From: Ewingella americana ATCC 33852
GTDB lineage: Bacteria > Pseudomonadota > Gammaproteobacteria > Enterobacterales > Enterobacteriaceae
Reading direction: 5' to 3'
Assembly (NCBI RefSeq): GCF_000735345.1
Contig: NZ_JMPJ01000026.1
Location: 1 to 64,000 of the forward strand
Length of the DNA stretch: 64,000 nucleotides
Both the position numbers and the translations under genes were made by a program. The notes beneath the pieces were generated by a model, which saw nothing but the letters and a program-made list of their open reading frames with translations, was not told where the DNA came from and searched no databases. The first letter of the stretch is position 1; every line of letters starts with the position of its first letter. Below are positions 56,677 to 64,000 of the stretch, in pieces.

Positions 56677-57477
56677 TCAAAGATTCTTCATATTTTCCGC
56701 TTCTAACTCGCGGAAATATTTAACAGTTTTAACTTTAAGTTCCATGGTGGACGGTTCGTCGCATACCACTACGGATTTTGCGTGAAGCTGCAGGCAGCTG
56801 ATGGTCCACATGTGGTTGATGTTGCCTTCAACCGCAGCGGCCAGAGCCTGTGCTTTAGCGTGACCGGTAACCAGAATCATGACTTCTTCGGCATCAAGCA
56901 GGGTGCCCACGCCAACGGTCAGTGCGAATTTAGGCACTAAAGAGACGTCGTTGTTGAAGAAGCGTGAGTTGGCGATGCGGGTTTCGTGAGTCAGGGTCTT
57001 GATACGGGTGCGTGAAGCCAGAGAAGAAGCCGGTTCGTTGAACGCGATGTGACCGTCGTTGCCCACGCCGCCCATGAACAGGTTAATTTTGCCGTAGGAC
57101 TTAATTTTCTCTTCGTACTGACGGCACTCTTCGTTGACGTCAGGTGCATTGCCGTTCAGCAAGTTGATGTTTTCACGTGGAATATCAACATGGTCGAAGA
57201 AATTGCGGTACATGAATGTGTGGTAGCTTTCTGGGTGTTCCTGCGGCAGACCGACATATTCGTCCATATTGAAGGTAACCACGTTTTTGAAGCTTACTTG
57301 GCCCGCTTTATGCATAGCGATAAGATGTTTATAAGCTTCAAGAGGAGTACCACCGGTAGGCAGACCCAGTACGAACGGACGGTCAGCGGTAGGTTTGAAA
57401 GCGTTGATACGTTGGACGATATGACGAGCTGCCCACTTACCAACTTCAGTAGTGTCATTTAAAGGAATTAATCTCAT
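56677..57477 (-). CDS. nagB: Glucosamine-6-phosphate deaminase NagB
   Basis: A 266-residue enzyme converting GlcN-6-P to fructose-6-P and ammonia. [13 protein letters not shown] binds phosphate, FNMDEYVGL carries the catalytic Asp, and [17 protein letters not shown] the His/Glu pair. Length equals E. coli NagB. First gene of nagBACD and divergent from nagE. Confidence 0.98.
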   Translation of the reverse strand: MRLIPLNDTTEVGKWAARHIVQRINAFKPTADRPFVLGLPTGGTPLEAYKHLIAMHKAGQVSFKNVVTFNMDEYVGLPQEHPESYHTFMYRNFFDHVDIPRENINLLNGNAPDVNEECRQYEEKIKSYGKINLFMGGVGNDGHIAFNEPASSLASRTRIKTLTHETRIANSRFFNNDVSLVPKFALTVGVGTLLDAEEVMILVTGHAKAQALAAAVEGNINHMWTISCLQLHAKSVVVCDEPSTMELKVKTVKYFRELEAENMKNL

Positions 57478-57615
57478 TACACACCTCTTAGTTTTCAGAA
57501 CTTGAATATACTTGAATTGGATTTGAAAGCTGTGCTTAAAAGGCCGTCATTGTAAGCGTAACCCAACTATGACATACGGGAGAGGCACAATGCCGTCTAG
57601 ATTTTTTTAATGATA

Positions 57616-57633
57616 AAATAAGTTTTGCAAATT
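57616..57633. promoter_or_regulatory. Predicted NagC operator, nagB side
   Basis: Read on the minus strand, AATTTGCAAAACTTATTT shares the AATTTGC half with the better site at 57697. Centres are about 82 bp apart, near eight helical turns, as needed for a NagC loop. Confidence 0.45.
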
Positions 57634-57666
57634 GCCTAGGGTTGTGGCCTGTTAATAGTGTTTTTT

Positions 57667-57682
57667 GGTGATAATTATCACA
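57667..57682. promoter_or_regulatory. Predicted CRP site between nagB and nagE
   Basis: GGTGA-N6-TCACA, one mismatch from TGTGA-N6-TCACA, with A/T runs on both sides. It lies between the two operator candidates, as in E. coli, where CRP bound in the loop activates both directions. Confidence 0.8.
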
Positions 57683-57696
57683 AAAAGCGAGGTTTT

Positions 57697-57716
57697 AATT
57701 TGCGATACGAAATATT
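57697..57716. promoter_or_regulatory. Predicted NagC operator, nagE side
   Basis: AATTTGCGATACGAAATATT, a partly symmetric ROK-type operator. It shares AATT-Y-GCG-N3-CGAAA with the site before chiP at 62013. Confidence 0.6.
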
Positions 57717-57822
57717 TTTTTTACACTCCGCAGTGCAGTTGGTTGAATGAGATTTTAAAGGTAGTAACCATACTTATTAAACTACTTAGGTGATTCGCTC
57801 ACAGGGCGAATTAGGGGGAAAT

Positions 57823-59778
57823 GTGAATATTCTTGGATTCTTTCAACGGTTAGGCAGAGCGCTTCAGCTGCCAATCGCTGTGTTGCCAGTCGCGGCGCTT
57901 TTGCTGCGCTTTGGACAACCAGATCTGCTCAATATGCCGTTTATTGCGCAAGCTGGCGGGGGTATCTTTGATAACCTCGCGCTTATCTTTGCCATTGGTG
58001 TGGCATCAAGCTGGTCAAAAGACAACGCAGGTGCAGCTGCATTAGCAGGCGGTATCGGCTATTTCATTTTGACTAAAGCGATGATCACCATTAACCCAGC
58101 AGTAAACATGGGTGTATTGGCGGGTATCATCACCGGCCTGGTAGGCGGTATGGTTTACAACCGCTGGTCTGATATCAAACTTCCAGACTTCTTGAGCTTC
58201 TTCGGTGGGAAACGTTTCGTTCCTATCGCAACCGGCTTCTTCTGTCTGATCCTTGCTGCTCTGTTCGGTTACGTTTGGCCTCCTGTTCAGGATGCTATCC
58301 GCGCTGGCGGTGAGTGGATCGTGGGCGCTGGCGCATTCGGTGCGGGCATCTTCGGTTTCGTCAACCGTTTGCTGATCCCAACCGGTCTGCATCAGGTTCT
58401 GAACACCATCGCATGGTTCCAGATTGGTGACTTCACCAACGCAGCAGGTACCGTGTTCCACGGTGACATCAACCGCTTCTACGCGGGCGATACCACTGCG
58501 GGGATGTTCATGTCCGGCTTCTTCCCAATCATGATGTTCGGTCTGCCGGGTGCAGCCTTCGCCATGTACTTCGCCGCGCCAAAAGAACGTCGTCCATTAG
58601 TTGGCGGTATGTTGCTGTCTGTCGCAGTAACAGCATTCCTGACCGGTGTTACCGAGCCGCTGGAATTCCTGTTCATGTTCTTGGCTCCGCTACTGTACTT
58701 AATCCACGCGATTTTGACCGGTATCAGCCTGTACATCGCTACCGCGCTGGGTATCCACGCTGGCTTCTCCTTCTCTGCGGGCGCCATCGACTACGCGTTG
58801 ATGTACAACCTGCCAGCGGCCAGTAAGAACGTCTGGATGCTGTTGGTGATGGGCGTTATCTTCTTCATCATCTACTTCGTGCTGTTCAGCGTGATCATTC
58901 GCATGTTCAACCTGAAAACGCCGGGTCGTGAAGATCCAAGCGAAGCCGTGACTGAACCAGAAGCGAACAGCAACACAGAAGAAGGCTTGAACCAGCTGGC
59001 GCTGAGCTACATCGGTGCTCTGGGCGGTTCAGACAACTTCAAAGGCATTGATGCTTGTATCACGCGTCTGCGTCTGACAGTTAAAGATGCCGGTGTGGTG
59101 AATGATGCAGCCTGTAAACGTTTAGGCGCGTCAGGTATCGTTCGTCTGAACAAGCAAAGCATTCAGGTTATCGTTGGTGCTAAAGCCGAATCACTGGCTG
59201 ATGCGATGAAGAAACAGATTGCTCGCGGTCCAATCCCAGCGTCAGCAGCCACTGTAGCTCCGGCTGCGTCAGCAGCGGCACCTGTGGCTCAGGCTGTGCC
59301 AAACGCGCCGAAGAAAACCGTGGAAACACTGGTTTCTCCAGTAACCGGTGACATCGTGGCGTTGGAACAGGTTCCTGACGAAGCGTTCGCCAGCAAAGCG
59401 GTAGGTGACGGTGTGGCGATTCGCCCAACCGACAAAACCGTCGTTTCTCCGGCGAGTGGTACCGTGGTGAAAATCTTCAACACTAACCATGCATTCTGCT
59501 TAGAAACCGATACGGGTGCTGAGATCGTGGTCCACATGGGTATTGATACCGTGGCCCTCGAAGGCAAAGGATTTACTCGTCTGGTTGAAGAGGGCGCGAC
59601 AGTGACTGCTGGCCAGCCTGTGCTTGAACTGGATCTGGAATTCCTTAACGCCAACGCGCGCTCAATGATTAGCCCGGTTGTTGTCAGCAACATCGATGAC
59701 TACTCAGGCGTTGTTGCAGTCGCCAGCGGCTCAGTCGTAGCGGGTCAAACTAAACTGTTCGAGATTCAGTCCAAGTAA
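57823..59778 (+). CDS. nagE: PTS N-acetylglucosamine transporter EIICBA
   Basis: A 651-residue PTS permease with domains in order IIC (about 1-370, NILGFFQRLGRALQLPIAVLPVAAL start), IIB (phosphocysteine in DACITRLRLTV) and IIA (phosphohistidine in IVVHMGIDTV), joined by Ala/Pro-rich linkers. It imports GlcNAc as GlcNAc-6-P. GTG 57823 is chosen: agggggaa precedes it and E. coli NagE starts at the same residue; the frame is open a little upstream. Divergent from nagB and sharing its operators. Confidence 0.97.
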   Translation: MNILGFFQRLGRALQLPIAVLPVAALLLRFGQPDLLNMPFIAQAGGGIFDNLALIFAIGVASSWSKDNAGAAALAGGIGYFILTKAMITINPAVNMGVLAGIITGLVGGMVYNRWSDIKLPDFLSFFGGKRFVPIATGFFCLILAALFGYVWPPVQDAIRAGGEWIVGAGAFGAGIFGFVNRLLIPTGLHQVLNTIAWFQIGDFTNAAGTVFHGDINRFYAGDTTAGMFMSGFFPIMMFGLPGAAFAMYFAAPKERRPLVGGMLLSVAVTAFLTGVTEPLEFLFMFLAPLLYLIHAILTGISLYIATALGIHAGFSFSAGAIDYALMYNLPAASKNVWMLLVMGVIFFIIYFVLFSVIIRMFNLKTPGREDPSEAVTEPEANSNTEEGLNQLALSYIGALGGSDNFKGIDACITRLRLTVKDAGVVNDAACKRLGASGIVRLNKQSIQVIVGAKAESLADAMKKQIARGPIPASAATVAPAASAAAPVAQAVPNAPKKTVETLVSPVTGDIVALEQVPDEAFASKAVGDGVAIRPTDKTVVSPASGTVVKIFNTNHAFCLETDTGAEIVVHMGIDTVALEGKGFTRLVEEGATVTAGQPVLELDLEFLNANARSMISPVVVSNIDDYSGVVAVASGSVVAGQTKLFEIQSK

Positions 59779-59823
59779 TCCCCCCTGAACTCGCAGTTAT
59801 GCAGTAAATATGCAGAAAATAAG

Positions 59824-59855
59824 ACGGGAAGAGAGCAATCTCTTCCCGTTTTTTT
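59824..59855 (+). terminator. Terminator of nagE
   Basis: A perfect 11-bp stem acgggaagaga / tctcttcccgt with a gcaa loop and a run of T. Confidence 0.95.
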
Positions 59856-59969
59856 GTTTCAAACCCAGATAACCTCTATTTTATGTAACTAACGGTTGTT
59901 TCCCGACGTGGCTTGTTGGAACATATGCGGTTAGTCATTCGAGCCAATGTCGCGTAGAGGAATTGCACA

Positions 59970-61640
59970 ATGAGTGAGGCTGAAGCCCGCCCAACAAATT
60001 TTATCCGTCAGATTATTGATGAAGATCTGGCGTCCGGGAAACACAACACGGTTCACACCCGTTTCCCGCCTGAGCCTAATGGCTATTTGCATATCGGTCA
60101 TGCCAAATCAATTTGCCTGAACTTCGGTATTGCTCAAGATTACCAGGGCCAATGCAACCTGCGCTTTGACGATACCAACCCAGCGAAAGAAGATATCGAG
60201 TTCGTTGAGTCTATTAAGCACGACGTTCAGTGGCTGGGCTTCGAGTGGAGCGGGGAGATTCAATACTCTTCTAACTACTTCGACCAATTGCACGACTACG
60301 CCGTTGAGCTTATCAACAAAGGCTTGGCCTACGTTGACGAACTCACACCAGAGCAGATCCGCGAATACCGTGGAACCCTGACTGCGCCGGGTAAAAACAG
60401 CCCATTCCGCGATCGTTCGCCGGAAGAGAACCTCGCGCTGTTCGCGAAAATGCGCAACGGTGAGTTCGCCGAAGGCACAGCTTGCCTGCGTGCCAAAATC
60501 GACATGGCGTCGCCATTTATCGTGATGCGTGACCCGGTTATCTACCGTATCAAGTTCGCGCACCACCACCAGACTGCTGACAAATGGTGCATTTACCCGA
60601 TGTACGATTTCACCCACTGCATCTCCGATGCGCTGGAAGGGATCACCCATTCGCTCTGTACGCTGGAGTTCCAAGACAACCGTCGTCTGTACGACTGGGT
60701 GCTGGACAACATCACCATTCCTTGCCACCCGCGTCAGTATGAGTTCTCTCGTCTGAATCTCGAATACGCCATCATGTCTAAGCGTAAGCTGCAATTGCTG
60801 GTGTCTGAGAAGATTGTAGAAGGCTGGGATGATCCGCGTATGCCTACGGTGTCAGGCCTGCGTCGTCGTGGCTACACCGCGGCTTCTATCCGTGAATTCT
60901 GCCGTCGTATCGGCGTCACCAAGCAAGATAACAACGTTGAAATGATGGCGCTGGAATCCTGTATCCGTGATGACCTGAACGAAAACGCGCCGCGCGCGAT
61001 GGCGGTGATCAATCCGGTTAAAGTGGTGATTGAAAACTTCACCGGTGAAGATGTGCAGCTGGTGACCATGCCAAACCATCCGAACAAGCCAGAGATGGGC
61101 AGCCGCGAAGTGCCGTTTACTCGCGAGATTTACATCGATCAGGCTGACTTCCGCGAAGAAGCGAACAAGCAGTACAAGCGTCTGGTGCTGGGCAAAGAAG
61201 TGCGTCTGCGTAATGCTTACGTGATCAAAGCTGAGCGTATCGAGAAAGATGCCGAAGGCAATATCACTACCATCTTCTGTAGCTATGATGTTGATACCCT
61301 GAGCAAAGATCCTGCTGACGGCCGCAAAGTGAAAGGCGTGATTCACTGGGTTTCTGCGACAGAAGGCAAACCGGCTGAGTTCCGCCTGTATGACCGTCTG
61401 TTCAACGTGCCAAACCCGGCACAGGCTGAAGACTTCCTGACCACCATTAACCCTGAGTCACTGGTTATTGCGCAAGGTTTTGTCGAGCCAAGCTTGGGCA
61501 CCGCGCAGCCAGAAGTGAGCTTCCAGTTTGAGCGTGAAGGTTATTTCTGTGCCGACAGCCGCTACTCCAGTGCAGAACATTTAGTGTTCAACCGCACCGT
61601 TGGCTTGCGCGACACGTGGGAAAGCAAACCCGCTGTTTAA
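59970..61640 (+). CDS. glnS: Glutaminyl-tRNA synthetase
   Basis: A 556-residue class I synthetase (E. coli 554). HIGH-type motif [20 protein letters not shown]-type motif [10 protein letters not shown], then the two beta-barrel anticodon domains. It charges the three tRNA-Gln genes found 9 kb away. Position between nagE and chiP matches E. coli. Confidence 0.99.
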   Translation: MSEAEARPTNFIRQIIDEDLASGKHNTVHTRFPPEPNGYLHIGHAKSICLNFGIAQDYQGQCNLRFDDTNPAKEDIEFVESIKHDVQWLGFEWSGEIQYSSNYFDQLHDYAVELINKGLAYVDELTPEQIREYRGTLTAPGKNSPFRDRSPEENLALFAKMRNGEFAEGTACLRAKIDMASPFIVMRDPVIYRIKFAHHHQTADKWCIYPMYDFTHCISDALEGITHSLCTLEFQDNRRLYDWVLDNITIPCHPRQYEFSRLNLEYAIMSKRKLQLLVSEKIVEGWDDPRMPTVSGLRRRGYTAASIREFCRRIGVTKQDNNVEMMALESCIRDDLNENAPRAMAVINPVKVVIENFTGEDVQLVTMPNHPNKPEMGSREVPFTREIYIDQADFREEANKQYKRLVLGKEVRLRNAYVIKAERIEKDAEGNITTIFCSYDVDTLSKDPADGRKVKGVIHWVSATEGKPAEFRLYDRLFNVPNPAQAEDFLTTINPESLVIAQGFVEPSLGTAQPEVSFQFEREGYFCADSRYSSAEHLVFNRTVGLRDTWESKPAV

Positions 61641-61663
61641 TCGAGTCGGTTATTAGCAATGTT

Positions 61664-61691
61664 AAAAACGCAGCCTTGGCTGCGTTTTTTT
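61664..61691 (+). terminator. Terminator of glnS
   Basis: Stem aaaaacgcagcc / ggctgcgttttt followed by T, 23 bp after the stop. Confidence 0.95.
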
Positions 61692-62012
61692 ATGTCAAAA
61701 ATTTCCCTTTCAGTCGCATTTATTCCCTCCTTTATTTTATTTATCCAAAACGTTCAGCATAAAGCCTGTCAAAATTTTATTTCTTAACACGAATTAATGC
61801 TTGGCGAAAAATATGTGATCGCGGATCTATTTTCATGAATTATTGATGCAAACGCAGGTTTGCAGAGCTTTGTTCTTATTTATGATTCTGATTTATATCA
61901 ATAAATTAAAATAATTCAATTTACTTCAATATTTTCATCGCTTTGTAACATAAATACATATTTATGTGCACTTTGTCATGTTTCTGATATTTGTATTTAA
62001 TTACTGATTGAT

Positions 62013-62028
62013 AATTCGCGCCGCGAAA
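62013..62028. promoter_or_regulatory. Predicted NagC operator of chiP
   Basis: AATTCGCGCCGCGAAA; the inner 13 bases ttcgcg-c-cgcgaa (62015-62027) are a perfect palindrome. Shares AATTYGCG-N3-CGAAA with the nagE-side site. Confidence 0.6.
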
Positions 62029-62110
62029 AATAGTCTAAACCTTGTTTACAGTGCTGGTTTCGCCATTAGCGACTGGCCTATTACCCGTTTGGGTTTGCGT
62101 TAACTTTCAA

Positions 62111-62128
62111 GTCAAAAAGAGGATTTCC
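62111..62128 (+). promoter_or_regulatory. ChiX sRNA target over the chiP ribosome-binding site
   Basis: GTCAAAAAGAGGATTTCC is close to the E. coli chiP target GTCAAAGAGGAATTTC, the complement of the ChiX seed. It covers the agagga ribosome-binding site. ChiX would silence chiP without chitin sugars; the two extra A bases could weaken pairing. Confidence 0.65.
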
Positions 62129-62129
62129 C

Positions 62130-63611
62130 ATGTTGAGTCAATTTAACAGGGGCAGGGCTGCGGCTGGCCTTAACCCAATAGCAAGAATGAAACCGATTTC
62201 TCTGGCGCTGGCTGGAACCTTGTTAGGCGGTGGCTTGATGAGTATGCCGGACGCCCAAGCGGCAGGCTTTATTGACGATTCATCGCTCACCGGCGGCATC
62301 TATTACTGGCAGCGTGAACGTGACCGTAAAGATCTGAATAAAACCAAAGAAGAAACCCGTCCTGACGGCAGCAAAGTGACGGTAAATAACCCCGATTATA
62401 ATAAATACGCCACCAACCTCTCTCACTCCACGGCCAACTTAAACCTCGATTTCTCCTCCGGTTATGCCTGGGACATGTTCGGTATTGATCTGGCGGCCTT
62501 CACCGCCGTTGAGCTCGCCGAAGCCAGTGACAGCGGCCACCCGAACGAAATCGCGTTCTCCTCCAGCAACCACGCTTATGACGAAGACTACTCCGGCGAC
62601 AAAGGCGGGGTCAGCCTGTACAAAGCAGCGGGTAAATTTAAATATGGCGGCTTCTGGGGCCACGCGGGTTACATCCAGCCAACTGGCCAGACGCTGATCG
62701 CACCGCACTGGAGCTTTATGCCGGGTACCTATCGCGGTGCCGAAGCGGGCTACAAACATGACTTTGGTGACCCGGGCGAACTGAGCTTCTCCTACATGTG
62801 GGCCGACGAGTACAAATCCCCGTGGCACCTTGAGATGGATGATTTCCGCCGTGCTGACCGCACCACCGGCGTCTCTTACATTCACTCACTGGGCGCCAAA
62901 TACGACTTCAAAAATGACTTCGTGCTGGAAGCCGCTTTTGGTCAAGCCGAGAACTATGTTGACCAATACTTTGGTAAGGCTTCTTACAAACTTGAGCTGG
63001 CGGGCAACCCATTAACTACCAGCTATCAGTTCTACGGTTCGAAAGACAAGATTGGCGACAGCAACGATCCAAACAGTCTGTACGACGGCATGGCTTGGTT
63101 GCAGGCGCTGACCTTCGGTTACACCACCGGGCAGTTTAACTGGCGTCTCGAAGGCACCATGGTGAAGGCGGATGGCAACCAAGGTTATTTCCTGCAACGC
63201 ATGACCCCTACGTATTCTTCTTCTAACGGCCGTCTTGACGTGTGGTGGGACAACCGTTCCGACTTCAACGCCAACGGCGAGAAAGCTGTGTATGCGGGCG
63301 TGCTGTATGACTTGGCGAAATGGGATCTTCCGGGCTTCGCGGTGGGCGGTTCTTACGTCTACGCGTGGGATGCAAAACCAAGCTCCAACCCGATTTATGA
63401 CCAGAGCCAGCGTTTGAAAGAGAGTGCGTGGAGCCTCGACGCGCTGTACACCGTGCAGGGCGGCCGCGCCAAAGGCACCTTGTTCAAGCTTCACTACACC
63501 CAATATGACAACCATTCCGACATCCCAAGCTGGGGCGGCGGCTACGGCAACATCTTCCAAGATGAGAAAGACGTGAAGTTCATTGTTATTGCACCATTCA
63601 CAATCTTCTAA
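62130..63611 (+). CDS. chiP: Chitoporin ChiP (OprD-family outer-membrane channel)
   Basis: A 493-residue outer-membrane porin of the OprD/ChiP type that lets chitin oligosaccharides through. A long signal peptide (residues about 1-45) ends at DAQAA-GF. The barrel begins [22 protein letters not shown], contains [36 protein letters not shown] and ends with the phenylalanine of APFTIF, the usual Bam signal. First gene of chiPQ; expected control by NagC and ChiX. Confidence 0.96.
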   Translation: MLSQFNRGRAAAGLNPIARMKPISLALAGTLLGGGLMSMPDAQAAGFIDDSSLTGGIYYWQRERDRKDLNKTKEETRPDGSKVTVNNPDYNKYATNLSHSTANLNLDFSSGYAWDMFGIDLAAFTAVELAEASDSGHPNEIAFSSSNHAYDEDYSGDKGGVSLYKAAGKFKYGGFWGHAGYIQPTGQTLIAPHWSFMPGTYRGAEAGYKHDFGDPGELSFSYMWADEYKSPWHLEMDDFRRADRTTGVSYIHSLGAKYDFKNDFVLEAAFGQAENYVDQYFGKASYKLELAGNPLTTSYQFYGSKDKIGDSNDPNSLYDGMAWLQALTFGYTTGQFNWRLEGTMVKADGNQGYFLQRMTPTYSSSNGRLDVWWDNRSDFNANGEKAVYAGVLYDLAKWDLPGFAVGGSYVYAWDAKPSSNPIYDQSQRLKESAWSLDALYTVQGGRAKGTLFKLHYTQYDNHSDIPSWGGGYGNIFQDEKDVKFIVIAPFTIF

Positions 63612-63633
63612 AACACCGTCGGGATGAAAAATT

Positions 63634-63987
63634 ATGAAAATGAAATCGATTAAAAACGTGTTGTTGGTGGTGGCTTCCGTGGCGTTACTCGGAGCCTGTT
63701 CGGACCCGAGCACCAGTAAGGCTGACCAGCTGCGTCACTCTTACACCAACTGTATCAATACCTCGAATGGCGAGGCGGATAAGCTGGCGACCTGCCAAAC
63801 TATTCTCGAATCGCTGAAGAAAGAAAAAGCGCACGAAGCCTTTGCTAATAAAGAAACCGTGCGAGTGATTGATTACCAGAAGTGCCTGACGGCGCGTAAA
63901 ACCGGCGACGGACAGAGCTATGCCGAAGATTGCGGCAAAATCTGGCAAGAGATCAAAGCCAACAATTCACCAAGCGCGATGAAATAA
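63634..63987 (+). CDS. chiQ: Lipoprotein ChiQ (YbfN)
   Basis: A 117-residue lipoprotein with lipobox LLGAC (cysteine near residue 22). The mature part is helical and charged, with four further cysteines (TNCINT, ATCQTI, QKCLTA, EDCGKI) that could form disulfides. Function is unknown; it is always co-transcribed with chiP. Starts 22 bp after chiP. Confidence 0.93.
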   Translation: MKMKSIKNVLLVVASVALLGACSDPSTSKADQLRHSYTNCINTSNGEADKLATCQTILESLKKEKAHEAFANKETVRVIDYQKCLTARKTGDGQSYAEDCGKIWQEIKANNSPSAMK

Positions 63988-64000
63988 AGTGAGTTTGAAG

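Larger units (their letters stand above)
61692..62129 (+). promoter_or_regulatory. AT-rich control region of chiP
   Basis: About 440 bp with no supported gene. It holds a NagC-like operator (62013-62028), possible weak CRP half-sites (tgtgatcgcggatcta near 61815, tgtgcactttgtcatg near 61965) and the chiP leader. The length suits a regulated promoter; the start site was not placed. Confidence 0.5.

Overview
The window reads as a chromosomal segment of an enterobacterium (Enterobacterales). From about 24.2 kb to the end, gene content and order match the E. coli chiQ-chiP-glnS-nagE-nagBACD-asnB-tRNA-ubiF-miaB-ybeZYX-lnt-gltIJKL-ybeL-leuS-lptE-holA-nadD-rsfS-rlmH-mrdAB-rlpA-dacA-ybeD-lipBA-tatE block, with the cspE/crcB/ybeM neighbourhood beyond it. 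Differences from E. coli (no cobC between nadD and rsfS, one tRNA-Gln(CUG) gene instead of two, an intact ybeM, different flanking genes and a family of about 123-bp palindromic repeats) suggest a Yersiniaceae-type genus such as Rahnella, Ewingella or Rouxiella. That placement is inference. No prophage, insertion sequence, CRISPR array, origin or rRNA was seen.

Layout. 0-0.43 kb: repeat-rich non-coding DNA with a MITE-like palindrome. 0.4-2.7 kb: a GNAT gene, then thiM-thiD behind a TPP riboswitch; thiM carries a one-base frameshift. 2.7-7.4 kb: an unknown gene, then a scar where most of a second flagellar locus (Flag-2) has been lost, leaving a 5'-truncated lfhA and a 5'-truncated lafU joined head to head near 5388. 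An NlpC/P60 endopeptidase with an 18-bp tandem repeat follows. 7.4-14.4 kb: an RspR-like regulator, a candidate small RNA of about 95 nt, an exported Ppx/GppA-like protein, a prolyl oligopeptidase, an orphan metal/siderophore-binding protein behind a Fur-box-like site, a DUF2076 protein and cspE. 14.5-24 kb: a TetR/Bcr-type efflux pair, an unlisted 31-residue membrane peptide, crcB under a fluoride riboswitch, a GNAT, a MocR-type regulator divergent from a Pht5-like protein plus the amidase YbeM, and a polar amino-acid ABC transporter with a GcvB-type target motif in its leader.

24-50 kb is housekeeping: Tat export (tatE), lipoate synthesis (lipA, lipB), cell-wall elongation and trimming (mrdA, mrdB, rlpA, dacA), ribosome factors (rlmH, rsfS, ybeY, ybeZ), NAD synthesis (nadD), replication (holA), LPS assembly (lptE), lipoprotein acylation (lnt), glutamate/aspartate uptake (gltIJKL), tRNA modification (miaB) and ubiquinone synthesis (ubiF). 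50.4-51.1 kb is a six-gene tRNA operon.

51.3-64 kb is amino-sugar use: asnB, nagBACD divergent from nagE, glnS, and chitoporin chiP with lipoprotein chiQ. ChiP admits chitin oligosaccharides, NagE imports and phosphorylates GlcNAc, NagA and NagB convert GlcNAc-6-P to fructose-6-P, and NagC represses. One operator-like motif (AATTYGCG-N3-CGAAA) occurs both in the nagB/nagE control region and before chiP, and the chiP ribosome-binding site matches the seed of the sRNA ChiX.
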